This document shows, in pieces, positions 40,965-49,372 of a stretch of 64,000 nt of DNA. The first letter of the stretch is position 1. Each line of letters begins with the position of its first letter. Source of the stretch: an uncultured Bacteroidales bacterium (GTDB lineage: Bacteria; Bacteroidota; Bacteroidia; Bacteroidales; Paludibacteraceae); the NCBI GenBank assembly GCA_946626605.1, contig CAMOUL010000009.1:1-64000 (forward strand), in the 5' to 3' direction. The notes below the pieces were generated by a model. That model was given only the letters and a program-made list of their open reading frames with translations. It was not told where the DNA came from and ran no database searches. The position numbers were made by a program, and so were the translations under genes.

Positions 40965-41324
40965 TTATTCTTCATCTCTACACTCGCGGAAGCACTCGCG
41001 CGTTTTGATGGCTGGCTTGTAGCCTTGATCTGCGGCAGCGTCGAGCAACGAATCAGCTTCTGCGCGAGTACGGACGCGAGTGATACCAACCGGCAGAGGT
41101 TGTGCCTCTGCAGCACAGTAATAGGACGCGGCCATGATATACTGGGCGCGTGCGTCGCCTTGCGCTGCAAGCGCATTGTAATACTCCATCGAATCCACGT
41201 TCTTCAGCACCGAGCCGTGGATGGGAAAACTGTCCTCCTGATAAGGACATTGTTGCTGCGTCTGCTTTGTGCCACATGCGCAAAGCAGCAGCGCAGCGGC
41301 AATGGTATATAGAAACTTTTTCAT
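40965..41324 (-). CDS. Sel1-like repeat lipoprotein
   Basis: 119 residues with a lipoprotein signal (YTIAAALLLCACG, lipidated Cys near residue 17). YYNALAAQGDARAQYIMAAS and LLDAAADQGYKPAIKT match Sel1-like helical repeats, which mediate protein contacts. It overlaps the small gene after hsdR by 4 nt, so it is co-translated with the restriction operon despite being an envelope protein. Confidence 0.65.
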   Translation of the reverse strand: MKKFLYTIAAALLLCACGTKQTQQQCPYQEDSFPIHGSVLKNVDSMEYYNALAAQGDARAQYIMAASYYCAAEAQPLPVGITRVRTRAEADSLLDAAADQGYKPAIKTRECFRECRDEE

Positions 41325-41608
41325 GACGAGAAACTTTTTGACGGAATATGAAAGTGCAAGTCGAAACTAACGCGGCTATACTCCTGCACCTCATTAGCCT
41401 TATTTGCGCCTCCTCCAGCTTTAAGCAAAGATGCGACTACAAGTTGCCCACCTCCTTCAACTCCACTTTTCTCTGTTGTAGTAACTGCTAAATCAAAATG
41501 AACAGGAATCTCTGGATTAACACATTGTCCTTTCTCTTTGTCTTCAACTGAAGTTGCTGCATCTGCAATCTGCTTCAAGGCAGTTTTAACAAATTCTTCT
41601 ATATTCAT
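41321..41608 (-). CDS. Small protein translationally coupled to hsdR (Trypco2-like)
   Basis: 95 residues: an N-terminal helix (EEFVKTALKQIADAATS), then strands IPVHFDLAVTTTEKSG and GGQLVVASLLKAGGGAN, and VSFDLHFHIP at the end. The helix plus three strands with a Gly-rich loop resembles the trypsin-co-occurring domain 2 described in predicted conflict systems. The start overlaps the hsdR stop by 4 nt and the stop overlaps the Sel1 lipoprotein gene. It may be an accessory of the restriction system; the family call is tentative. Confidence 0.5.
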   Translation of the reverse strand: MNIEEFVKTALKQIADAATSVEDKEKGQCVNPEIPVHFDLAVTTTEKSGVEGGGQLVVASLLKAGGGANKANEVQEYSRVSFDLHFHIPSKSFSS

Positions 41609-44577
41609 TGCTTGCTGTTTTTTAATGTCTTATATACCTCGGTGACAAAAATACCAAGAACTTGCTTCTTGATTTCCGGATTATTGAGGAGCATAGAGAA
41701 GAAATCTTGATTTTGCTCCAAGCCCTGCACAAGTGCGTCATCAATATCATCAAAGTAGGAGAAACGGAATTCATCTTCCGTATTGACGGACGCTGATTGC
41801 TGCAATTTCTCCGACTTGAGCAAAATCTCCTTGATTTGCAGCATTGCTTTAGCAGCAACATCTTTATCAAAGTTGTTGCCGGTGCGGGAATTAAGTTCTT
41901 CTATAATCTCCGAAAGTTTTTTCTCCTCGTCCTCGGACAACTGCGTTTCGGCTTCCGGCAGTTTTACATAAGGATCTGCAATAACACCGGGCTTGGTATA
42001 CTCTCCTTGCAATTTGTTCAAGAAATTATTAGCTACGATTTGGTCCTTCAAGGAAAAACCTTCTCCGGATTGATCTTTCTTGAACCAAGATTGCAGGTTA
42101 GAACAAAACTTATATTTCTTGTGAAGCTCGGTGTCCTCAAACTGGCTTGCTTGCATAACAAACTCGTAGAAGCGCACAAACCTTTTTAGGTTTGCGATAA
42201 AGTCCTTTTTGTCGGCTTCATCAAGTTTGTTGGCACGCCGTTCAGCCTTTTGCAAGTAAGCTGTCATCTGCTGCTTTTCTTTGTCCGTAAGATTACCCTT
42301 GTACAGCAGTTCCACAAAGTTCTCTATGTCGTACTCATCGAGCACCCCGAAAGCATCCAATTTGTTCTCTATTTTGTATATGTCGCTTGGGGTGATAGCG
42401 TTGTCAAGAATGGTGGCCGTGTAGTATGGCGCAAATGATTTCTTCACGTCCTCATAGGTGTTGCAGAAATCCAGGACAAAAGTTTTCTTCTTGTACGGTG
42501 GGCAAATACGGTTCAAGCGTGAAAGCGTTTGAACAGCGGCAATCTTCTTGAACTTCTTTAGCACATACATTGCGCACAAGCGCGGTTGGTCGAAGCCTGT
42601 TTGGTACTTGTTCGCGACAAGCAGGATGCGGCTCTCATCCTTATCAAAGACCTCGGGAAGATGTTTCTCCATAACATTATTCATGCCTGCCTCGGTGTAC
42701 TCTGTGTCCGGGTACTCCGATAGTTTGACCTTGCCGGAGAATGCAACGAAACAGCCAAGGTCGGAATAGCCGTGGGCTTTGATATATTTTTCAAACGCAA
42801 GTTTGTACTTAACGGCAGCAGGACGAGAAGCAGTAACGACCATAGCTTTTGCTGTCCCACCAAGTTCGCTCATCACAACAGAACGGAAATGCTCAATAAT
42901 GATTTCTGTGCGTTTCTCTATGTTCTCGTCCGTGAGGTCAACCAAGCGAGCAATCTGCTTTTTTGCTTTAGCAGATTTGTACATTGGATCGTCCTCAATA
43001 GTTTTGTTGATGTCGAAATATGTCTTGTACTCCATAAAGTTTGCAAGCACATCCAAGATAAATTCCTCCTCAATGGCTTGTTTCATTGAGTAGAGGTCAA
43101 AGGCTTGGGGTTTGCCATCGCTGCCTGGGCGACCGAACAACTGGAGCGTTGTAGGCTTTGGTGTTGCGGTAAAGGCAAACATTGATACATTAGGCTGCTT
43201 GCCATTTTTGCGTATCTCGTCAGTAAGTACATCTTCCGTGTCGCGCTCATCGTCTTCCGCTCCAGCTCCGAGAACCTGTGTGACTGCTCCCATGTCTTTT
43301 CCGGCGGTTGATGAGTGCGCCTCGTCAATGATAACGGCAAAGTTCTTGGTGTTGATGCTCTTTATCGTATCAACTATATAGAGGAATTTCTGTATAGTAG
43401 TGGCAATAATCTTAGTATTGCCCTCCAAAGCACGACGCAAATCATCAGACGAACAACTATCGTCCATTACTTTAATCATTCCCGATTTGTGATCAATCTG
43501 CTTGACCGCATCTTGCAGCTGCCTATCGACCACCACCTTGTCGGTAACGATAACGATGTTATCGAAGATTTGCTTGTCATCTAAATCATGCAAGGAAGCG
43601 AGGCGGTGCGCAAGCCAAGCTATTGTCTTGGTTTTGCCCGAACCTGCCGAGTGCTGAATAAGATAGTTCTGCGAAGTATGATTGATTTGCAAATCTTGCA
43701 CCAAATTGCGAATGGTGCGCAGTTGGTGGTAACGTGGGAAGATAGGGTGCTCCGAAATATATTTCTTGCCGGTTACTTTATCTTTCTTCTCCGAAGTTTC
43801 GACAAAGATAAATTTGCCTATGAGATCATAGAGGGTCTGCTTTGTGAGTATATCCTCCCACATATAAGCGACTGAAAATTTATCTTTATATATCGGGTTG
43901 CCTTTGCCTGTGTTGATGCCCTCACCACGACCGATATTGAACGGTAAGAAATAGGTTTCAAGTCCGCGAAGTTCGGTGGTCATGTAACATTCCTCAAGGT
44001 CCATTGCAAAGTTCACGAAACAACCTGCTTTCTTGAGGAACAAACGAGTTTTAGGATTACGCTCGGCGCGGTATTGATGAATAGCGTGCGTGTAATTCTG
44101 ACCGCTTTGGTTGCATTTGAGTTCAAAAGAGATAATTGCCAGTCCGTTTAAGAAGATTACCAAATCAATACGCTCCTTATCGGAAGCCCAAACCTCCTCC
44201 ATAACCGAAAAGATATTCTTGTTAGCTTTCTCGACAAGAGATTGATTAAAGGAGGTTGCTGGCATGGTGTACAACAAATCGAGCTTCACATGCGAAATCT
44301 CGATGCCGTGTTTGAGTACATCAATAAGCGAGCGCGATGGCTTGCAAATCTCCGTATTGATATAGTTGAGGAGCGTTTCGGCGTAGTTCTCCTTGAAAAT
44401 GCTTTTGAGCTGTGCTACTTTGCGTGGTTGTGTAGCTTCAATGAACTGCAAAAGCAATTCCGGATCCATGGCACGCACGCGGTCATATTTGTCGGCCGTG
44501 CGTAGTGCGTACCCATTTTCGAGGAGACGCTGTATAATAAACGCCTGATACTCTTTCTCTGTCAATATCGTGTTCAT
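41605..44577 (-). CDS. hsdR: Type I restriction enzyme, R subunit (translocase and nuclease)
   Basis: 990 residues. The N-terminal nuclease domain has RIDLVIFLNGLAIISFELK (Asp and ExK, about residues 136-154). The SF2 motor follows with Walker A IQHSAGSGKTKTIAW near 308-322, DEAH box VIIDEAHSSTAG near 415, and a later helicase motif KYQTGFDQPRLCAMYV. The C-terminal third is helical and binds the methylase core. It translocates unmodified DNA and cuts at a distance. Start overlaps hsdS by 4 nt. No lesions seen. Confidence 0.95.
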   Translation of the reverse strand: MNTILTEKEYQAFIIQRLLENGYALRTADKYDRVRAMDPELLLQFIEATQPRKVAQLKSIFKENYAETLLNYINTEICKPSRSLIDVLKHGIEISHVKLDLLYTMPATSFNQSLVEKANKNIFSVMEEVWASDKERIDLVIFLNGLAIISFELKCNQSGQNYTHAIHQYRAERNPKTRLFLKKAGCFVNFAMDLEECYMTTELRGLETYFLPFNIGRGEGINTGKGNPIYKDKFSVAYMWEDILTKQTLYDLIGKFIFVETSEKKDKVTGKKYISEHPIFPRYHQLRTIRNLVQDLQINHTSQNYLIQHSAGSGKTKTIAWLAHRLASLHDLDDKQIFDNIVIVTDKVVVDRQLQDAVKQIDHKSGMIKVMDDSCSSDDLRRALEGNTKIIATTIQKFLYIVDTIKSINTKNFAVIIDEAHSSTAGKDMGAVTQVLGAGAEDDERDTEDVLTDEIRKNGKQPNVSMFAFTATPKPTTLQLFGRPGSDGKPQAFDLYSMKQAIEEEFILDVLANFMEYKTYFDINKTIEDDPMYKSAKAKKQIARLVDLTDENIEKRTEIIIEHFRSVVMSELGGTAKAMVVTASRPAAVKYKLAFEKYIKAHGYSDLGCFVAFSGKVKLSEYPDTEYTEAGMNNVMEKHLPEVFDKDESRILLVANKYQTGFDQPRLCAMYVLKKFKKIAAVQTLSRLNRICPPYKKKTFVLDFCNTYEDVKKSFAPYYTATILDNAITPSDIYKIENKLDAFGVLDEYDIENFVELLYKGNLTDKEKQQMTAYLQKAERRANKLDEADKKDFIANLKRFVRFYEFVMQASQFEDTELHKKYKFCSNLQSWFKKDQSGEGFSLKDQIVANNFLNKLQGEYTKPGVIADPYVKLPEAETQLSEDEEKKLSEIIEELNSRTGNNFDKDVAAKAMLQIKEILLKSEKLQQSASVNTEDEFRFSYFDDIDDALVQGLEQNQDFFSMLLNNPEIKKQVLGIFVTEVYKTLKNSKQ

Positions 44578-45878
44578 ATCACTTGTTTTTTGCCGGTTAC
44601 ATATTCATAAATAAGCGAGGACTTGTAAGCCTTCAGTGTTTCTATTTGCTGCGTTTTGTCGGTGATGGCTTTATCAATGGCAACACATTTTGAATCAAGA
44701 TAATTGGCTATTTCTATTTGTTCATCTTTAGGAGGTTCAATTAACATCAATCTTGAAAATTCACTATAGTTTAAGCCCTGTCGAACTCCATTACCCATGT
44801 TGTAGAAGACTTTCTTTACATCATAACTATGGAGCAGATAATGGAAGAAAGGAGAATAAACGTCCGAATTAGGCTTTAGAGCGATATATGCAGATGTGAT
44901 TATTCCGTGTTCTGTTACCAAACCTGTTCTTAAACTCCTTTTGTCATTCTGTAAATCGGTAGGCCTAATTATTATATCGTCTTTCTCAACAATATTATAT
45001 GTGTTGTAAGAAGCCGGTATTAAACCACCGATTGAATTTATATCTTTTCGAATGATTTTACCAAAGCTAAGAGACAATAGATTTTGCTCATCGCCAAATA
45101 TATTCTTGTGTACTCGTTGAGTGTAATAATAGTACACAGGATGTAGTTGCCAATGCTTTGGTATTTCACCAACCCAAGGTATTCCTGAAGATTTCATTAG
45201 GGCATTGGAGTTGAGACCGCGAGTGACCGTTTCAGCGATGATAGATTTCTTGTACTCGGTGAGTGTCTTGACCTCTGCGTCCAAGTCTGCCAAAAGTCCG
45301 TCAATCTCTGCGCATTTAGTGTCAAGGAAATCGGCGATAGCTTTCTGCTCGGAAAGAGGTGGGACAATAAGCGGCATACGCTCAAACACATTTTGATACA
45401 AATGTTGAATGGTGCTTGCACCTGAATTTACGAAACTATTATAATCAGCCAAAAGTGATGAGTTTAACTGCCAGTATAAATAAGATTGGTCAAATTTATT
45501 TGCCGTTTGACGCAAAACAAATATGCCACTATTAAGGCATGCAGGCTTATCTAATTTGTGAACCTTTGCTATTTTACCAATAGTGCCGTCTTTCGTAACA
45601 AGCAAATCACCCTTTTTTAATTGGATATAGGGGTCTTCATCATACCTGCCTTTTTCAATCTGATAACAGGCTGCCCAATTTACCGTGTCCCCTGCGAAAT
45701 CTTGACCAGTAACAAGGTAGGCATAGCTATCTTCGAGAAACTCATCAGAACGTAAACCTTTCCAACCTATGCGTCCCTTTAGGGAGCATAAATATCCAAG
45801 TTTTATGAGTTTCCAATGAGACGGTATTTCGCCCATCCAATGAAAACGCGTATTTTTCATTTGCCGTGTCATAATCAA
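44574..45878 (-). CDS. hsdS: Type I restriction-modification specificity subunit
   Basis: 434 residues with two target-recognition domains (about 15-170 and 225-385), each opened by GEIPSHWKL or GEIPKHWQL and each followed by a coiled-coil spacer (SEQKAIADFLDTKCAEIDGL and DEQIEIANYLDSKCVAIDKA). It sets the bipartite recognition site for both modification and restriction. Its similar spacer segments could allow domain swapping, but no second hsdS or invertase is nearby. Overlaps hsdM and hsdR by 4 nt each. Confidence 0.95.
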   Translation of the reverse strand: MIMTRQMKNTRFHWMGEIPSHWKLIKLGYLCSLKGRIGWKGLRSDEFLEDSYAYLVTGQDFAGDTVNWAACYQIEKGRYDEDPYIQLKKGDLLVTKDGTIGKIAKVHKLDKPACLNSGIFVLRQTANKFDQSYLYWQLNSSLLADYNSFVNSGASTIQHLYQNVFERMPLIVPPLSEQKAIADFLDTKCAEIDGLLADLDAEVKTLTEYKKSIIAETVTRGLNSNALMKSSGIPWVGEIPKHWQLHPVYYYYTQRVHKNIFGDEQNLLSLSFGKIIRKDINSIGGLIPASYNTYNIVEKDDIIIRPTDLQNDKRSLRTGLVTEHGIITSAYIALKPNSDVYSPFFHYLLHSYDVKKVFYNMGNGVRQGLNYSEFSRLMLIEPPKDEQIEIANYLDSKCVAIDKAITDKTQQIETLKAYKSSLIYEYVTGKKQVI

Positions 45879-47962
45879 TCGAAGATTTTAGCAATGCGTT
45901 TCGCAATAGATGTTTCCAAGTCCTTGAACTGCTGTTCGAGCGTTTCACTATCGGTCGGCTTTTGGTACTTGTAAAAATAGCGAGTGAAAGGTATTTCTGC
46001 GCCGGTCTTGATAACTGGTTTCTTCTTGGATAGGTCTTCCTCGAAGAATGCTTTTGCGTCCGGAATGTGCGGTAAGACTTCACGCTGCATGTAGTCCTCA
46101 ATCGCTTCATCGTAACGGACAATCTCTATATCTTTTGTGTCCTTGTCATAGATGATATTGCCTTTCTTATCGCGATGTATCTCAGCAGACTTGTCCATGA
46201 CTGACAAGCCTTCTGCTATAGAATCGAAGAGTTTGTGCTTGCGGTCGATTACCCCATGCAGAGCAGATTCCAAAATCGGCTCAAAGTCTGCTAACGACTT
46301 GTAAACCGTTTCAGAGCAATTACTGCGCAAAGCCTCCAAAATACGATTGTACAGAGGTTCGTTTTTCTTCAGCTCCTCGACTTTCTTCAATTCCTTGTCG
46401 TTAGGATCTTCTTTCTCCTCTATCTCTGCAATCTTAGCAGCGTCATAGAGCGAACTGAGTGTTCCGGAAAGAAGCAGTTGCTCAATACGCTCATCGTTGA
46501 TAGCATAAGAACGCTGCAAAGGTTGCATAACTGTGTACTCGCGATAAATAAACTCCGTATTGGGATAAATCTTGCAGTACTCGTTTTCCTCGAAGTTAGA
46601 GTACAATTCCGTAATGGCTTTGCGTTCCTCAGGGCTAATTTCATTTTTCTTGTTGCCCAATGGCTTGCGTAACTTATGACAGAACGATGTCGCGTCAATC
46701 AATTGGATTTTACCCTTACGCTCGGGGCGTTTATTCATAGACAGCACCCAAATATATGTAGCAATACCCGTGTTGTAGAACAAATCAGTAGGCAATGCGA
46801 TAATAGCTTCTATATAATCTTTCTCCAAGAACCAGCGGCGGATCTGACTCTCTCCGGATGCAGTTCCGCCGACAAAGAGCGGCGAACCATCCTCGATGAT
46901 AGCTGCTCGTCCATTATCGGGACGGAGTTTGTCAATGGCGGACTGGAGGAAAAGCATTTGCATGTCTCCCGAACCGGGCAGACCTGCTCCCCATCGACCT
47001 GCAAAGCCTTTTTTGTACTCATCGAGGACTGCATCCTCAACACCTTCCCCTGCATCCTTGCCTCCCCAAGCCTGACCGAATGGCGGGTTTTCAATAACGA
47101 AACGCATGCGAGTGTCCGGGAAAGCGTCAGCTTTCATTGTGTCCTGTAAACGGACATTGGCGATGTCCTGTCCCTTGATGAGCATTTCAGCAAGACACAT
47201 GGCATAAGACTCCGGCACAACTTCGTGACCAAACAAGCGGATATTAGCTTCCGGATTAAAGCGTTTGATGAAGTTGTATGAGGTGGAGAGCATTCCGCCA
47301 GTACCGCAGGCTTGGTCAAGTATAGTAATCTCGCGACCGGGCTGCAGAACATCCTCACTTCCTTCAGAAAGCAAAATGCTGACCATTGTCTTGATTATAT
47401 CGCGACCTGTATAGTGGTCACCGGCATCGGCGTTTTCTGAAAACTTACGGATCAGTTCCTCGAAGATATATCCCATCTTCATGCCGTCAATCGTCTTGGG
47501 GTCAAGGTCAAGTTCCGAAAATGCCTTGACAATGGAATATAGACGGTTGTGCTTATCCATCTTCTCAATTTGGCGGTCAAACTCTAAATTGCGGATAATG
47601 CCTTGCACATTGGGCGAGAAAGCGTCTATATACTCATTGAGATTGAGGGCAAGATGTTCGGGGTCGTTGCACAACTCTGCAAGGTCGAAGCGCGAAGTGT
47701 TGTAGAACTGATAACCGGAAAGGCGTTGCATAGCCTTTTCGGGGAAGTTCGGATTTTTTTGGTGTTGCTCTACTACAGCTTTCTTGGTAGGAGCAAGAGC
47801 GCACTCGAAACGGCGCAAGATAGTCATTGGGATAATGACATCTTTGTATTTATCACTTTGATAAGGTCCGCGCAGTTTGTTGGCGATAGACCAAATAAAA
47901 TTCACTTCTGAAGAGACATCAATGGGTTTGTCGTCCCACATCGGGTCAATTACATGTGCCAT
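45875..47962 (-). CDS. hsdM: Type I restriction-modification N6-adenine methylase subunit
   Basis: 695 residues, longer than many HsdM proteins because of a C-terminal extension. An N-terminal helical HsdM domain (FIWSIANKLRGPYQSDKYKD) is followed by the SAM-binding motif ITILDQACGTGGMLSTSYNF and catalytic motif FVIENPPFGQAWGGKDAG (NPPF). It methylates the HsdS target adenine. The gene begins 3 nt after the stop of the lipoprotein gene upstream, so it belongs to the same leftward operon. Confidence 0.95.
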   Translation of the reverse strand: MAHVIDPMWDDKPIDVSSEVNFIWSIANKLRGPYQSDKYKDVIIPMTILRRFECALAPTKKAVVEQHQKNPNFPEKAMQRLSGYQFYNTSRFDLAELCNDPEHLALNLNEYIDAFSPNVQGIIRNLEFDRQIEKMDKHNRLYSIVKAFSELDLDPKTIDGMKMGYIFEELIRKFSENADAGDHYTGRDIIKTMVSILLSEGSEDVLQPGREITILDQACGTGGMLSTSYNFIKRFNPEANIRLFGHEVVPESYAMCLAEMLIKGQDIANVRLQDTMKADAFPDTRMRFVIENPPFGQAWGGKDAGEGVEDAVLDEYKKGFAGRWGAGLPGSGDMQMLFLQSAIDKLRPDNGRAAIIEDGSPLFVGGTASGESQIRRWFLEKDYIEAIIALPTDLFYNTGIATYIWVLSMNKRPERKGKIQLIDATSFCHKLRKPLGNKKNEISPEERKAITELYSNFEENEYCKIYPNTEFIYREYTVMQPLQRSYAINDERIEQLLLSGTLSSLYDAAKIAEIEEKEDPNDKELKKVEELKKNEPLYNRILEALRSNCSETVYKSLADFEPILESALHGVIDRKHKLFDSIAEGLSVMDKSAEIHRDKKGNIIYDKDTKDIEIVRYDEAIEDYMQREVLPHIPDAKAFFEEDLSKKKPVIKTGAEIPFTRYFYKYQKPTDSETLEQQFKDLETSIAKRIAKIFD

Positions 47963-47965
47963 ATA

Positions 47966-48313
47966 TTATTCTTTATCCAAAATTTCACAATATAGACCTG
48001 CGTGGGTGACTTGACCATTGGCAAGGTCGCACACAATTTCAGCAGGTAGTAGTCCGTCATCGTAGGGCGCAACACGATAAGGCTCTTCCGTGCCGTTCGT
48101 ATCTAACCACCCCCTTATGTAGGCTTTGTTCCCGTCGATTTGAACACATTCAGGAACAAAGCTGCCCCCACGTTGGCTTGCCAATGTAGATGCCAATTCC
48201 CATGGGGTGCCCTTCACAGGCACACCACAGACGCGCGTAGCGTCCTGCTCGGTATAACGATTGCAGGCGCAAAGCGCGGTAGCGATAAATATGAATAATA
48301 AGTGCTTCATCAA
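47966..48313 (-). CDS. Small lipoprotein of unknown function
   Basis: 115 residues with a lipoprotein signal (LLFIFIATALCACN, lipidated Cys near residue 16), then ASTLASQRGGSFVPECVQID and a beta-rich region (YRVAPYDDGLLPAEIVCDLA). No known domain. It sits directly before hsdM in the restriction operon and overlaps the gene upstream by 4 nt; like the Sel1 lipoprotein, it is an envelope protein in a restriction operon. Confidence 0.6.
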   Translation of the reverse strand: MMKHLLFIFIATALCACNRYTEQDATRVCGVPVKGTPWELASTLASQRGGSFVPECVQIDGNKAYIRGWLDTNGTEEPYRVAPYDDGLLPAEIVCDLANGQVTHAGLYCEILDKE

Positions 48314-48543
48314 TATAATCTATCCGGATGGAGGTCGCTATCATCACGCCAAACCATGTGATACTCATCTCTTAATATCCGTTTCTTATGCTCCCAAAAG
48401 GAAAATATAAGCGCAGCAGAATAACCAGAAGCAGGAAGGCCATGCTCTTTGCATGCCATCCGTTTTGCCCGTGCATCCACTTTCCTGCGGATTGCCCGGT
48501 ATTCTGCTAATCGTTTTGGAGATACTTCGCCTTTGGGTGTCAT
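48310..48543 (-). CDS. Small basic protein, first gene of the restriction operon
   Basis: 77 residues from ATG 48543 (MTPKGEVSPKRLAEYRAIRR). The first half is a basic helix, then KMACKEHGLPASGYS-like sequence and FWEHKKRILRDEYHMVW. It starts 24 nt after the 3' end of tRNA-Ala, so tRNA and operon probably share a transcript. Unknown function; the basic N-terminus could bind nucleic acid. Confidence 0.55.
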   Translation of the reverse strand: MTPKGEVSPKRLAEYRAIRRKVDARAKRMACKEHGLPASGYSAALIFSFWEHKKRILRDEYHMVWRDDSDLHPDRLY

Positions 48544-48566
48544 AGTAATCAATTTAATATCAAATG

Positions 48567-48640
48567 TGGAGTATAGCGGACTCGAACCGCTCACCTCGAC
48601 ACTGCCAGTGTCGCGCTCTAGCCAGATGAGCTAATACCCC
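48567..48640 (-). tRNA. tRNA-Ala (GGC)
   Basis: Minus-strand cloverleaf: acceptor GGGGTAT pairs with ATACTCC and includes the G3-U70 wobble that defines alanine identity. The anticodon stem CGACA/TGTCG encloses loop CTGGCAG (anticodon GGC), and the T loop is TTCGAGT. CCA is not encoded. It lies inside the phage operon between the promoter at 48857 and the small basic gene, so it is phage-borne or a relic attachment site. Confidence 0.88.
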
Positions 48641-48666
48641 AATAAAAAGGTGCGGACTGTCGCCGT

Positions 48667-48783
48667 TCACGACGAGGCCATGTTTTGGGAACCGCCTATC
48701 AAGGTACGACAAACAGCCCACACCAGAGGTGCGAGTAGTCTGCATCGCGTACCTTGGCCTTCAGGGTTCCCGTTCCGTCGTGA
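48667..48783 (-). ncRNA. Candidate rod-shaped structured RNA between promoter and tRNA-Ala
   Basis: Three nested helices: TCACGACG (48667-48674) with 48776-48783; GGGAACC (48687-48693) with 48765-48771; CAAGGTACG (48700-48708) with 48748-48756. A terminal hairpin CACC-aga-GGTG lies at 48721-48731. A further complementary pair AGGCC/GGCCT could form an alternative helix. No frame is protein-like. The promoter at 48857 would transcribe it on the minus strand ahead of the tRNA. It lacks recognisable SRP or tmRNA motifs. It could be an independent small RNA or a leader of the operon. Confidence 0.5.
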
Positions 48784-48823
48784 CCGGTTAGCAAACTGCA
48801 TCATAATTTCTATGTCAATGTTC

Positions 48824-48849
48824 TTTTGTAAGAATGCATTCTCACAAAA
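48824..48849. promoter_or_regulatory. 26-bp palindromic operator at the transcription start
   Basis: TTTTGTAAGAATGCATTCTC plus ACAAAA is a palindrome with a single mismatched pair, centred on ATGCAT. It occupies about +2 to +27 of the promoter at 48857-48887, the classic place for a blocking repressor. The WYL regulator or another phage repressor may bind here. Confidence 0.65.
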
Positions 48850-48856
48850 AAGCGTG

Positions 48857-48887
48857 CAAAATTACGAAAAAAATTCCACATATGCAA
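48857..48887 (-). promoter_or_regulatory. Promoter of the ncRNA / tRNA-Ala / restriction operon
   Basis: Minus strand TTG (48887-48885), 20 nt, TAATTTTG (48864-48857). It is the only good promoter I find upstream of hsdM and its partner genes. Confidence 0.7.
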
Positions 48888-48981
48888 GAAAAACAGCAAC
48901 TTTTCGCGCTTTTAGACGCAATTTGTGCGGTAATTCCTACTTTTTTGAAGAAAAAGTAACCTCACACCCCCTTAATTCGCG

Positions 48982-49183
48982 TCAATCACCATGCTCATCT
49001 ACCTTGGCTTCAAAGTATTGAAGCCGCCGCTTCAGCTGCTCGATGGTTTGACACTTGAGGCGATCGGATGCCTCCAACTTCCGAATCCGTTTCGCTAACC
49101 GGCGCTTGTGCCGGGCAAGGGTTTTCGGACTGAGGTAGGCCTTACTTTTCTTCGAGCCTGCCCGATTTTTTTTGTAACTTCAT
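48982..49183 (-). CDS. Small basic coiled-coil protein, frame broken at an A8 run
   Basis: The lower part reads KAYLSPKTLARHKRRLAKRI, then RKLEASDRLKCQTIEQLKRR and LQYFEAKVDEHGD with a stop at 48982, strongly protein-like and helical. The only nearby ATG (49183, MKLQKK) is in another frame. The two join if the ribosome or sequence slips by one base in the run of eight A residues at about 49166-49173. Either programmed slippage or a homopolymer error. A class 2 phage promoter lies about 90 bp upstream. Confidence 0.4.
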
Positions 49184-49272
49184 GCTTTGATGCATTCCGA
49201 TTTGGTTTAGCGGTTCAGCGGATTGCGCGCACCATGCGAGACAAAAACGAGCACCATCTGCCAAATCGGCTG

Positions 49273-49307
49273 CAAAGTTACAAAATGAGTGTCCAATTAC
49301 TTTGGAC
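49273..49307 (-). promoter_or_regulatory. Phage promoter, class 2, with GTCCAA-N5-TTGGAC palindrome
   Basis: Palindrome GTCCAATTACTTTGGAC (49291-49307), then 10 nt, then TAACTTTG on the minus strand (49280-49273). Upstream sequence (GAAAAAATGCAAAAAAA) also matches that before the promoter at 60059. A second half-palindrome GTCCATTTTGGAC is at 49353-49365. The palindrome covers the -33 region, so it can be a repressor or activator site. Confidence 0.6.
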
Positions 49308-49372
49308 TGATTTTGAAAAAATGCAAAAAAAATATCTTTTTTGCCCAAAATAGTCCATTTTGGACCAAATTC

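Noticed and set aside
48667..48783. Signal recognition particle RNA or tmRNA
   Set aside because: The conserved SRP loop motif and the tmRNA tag frame and tRNA-like ends are missing.
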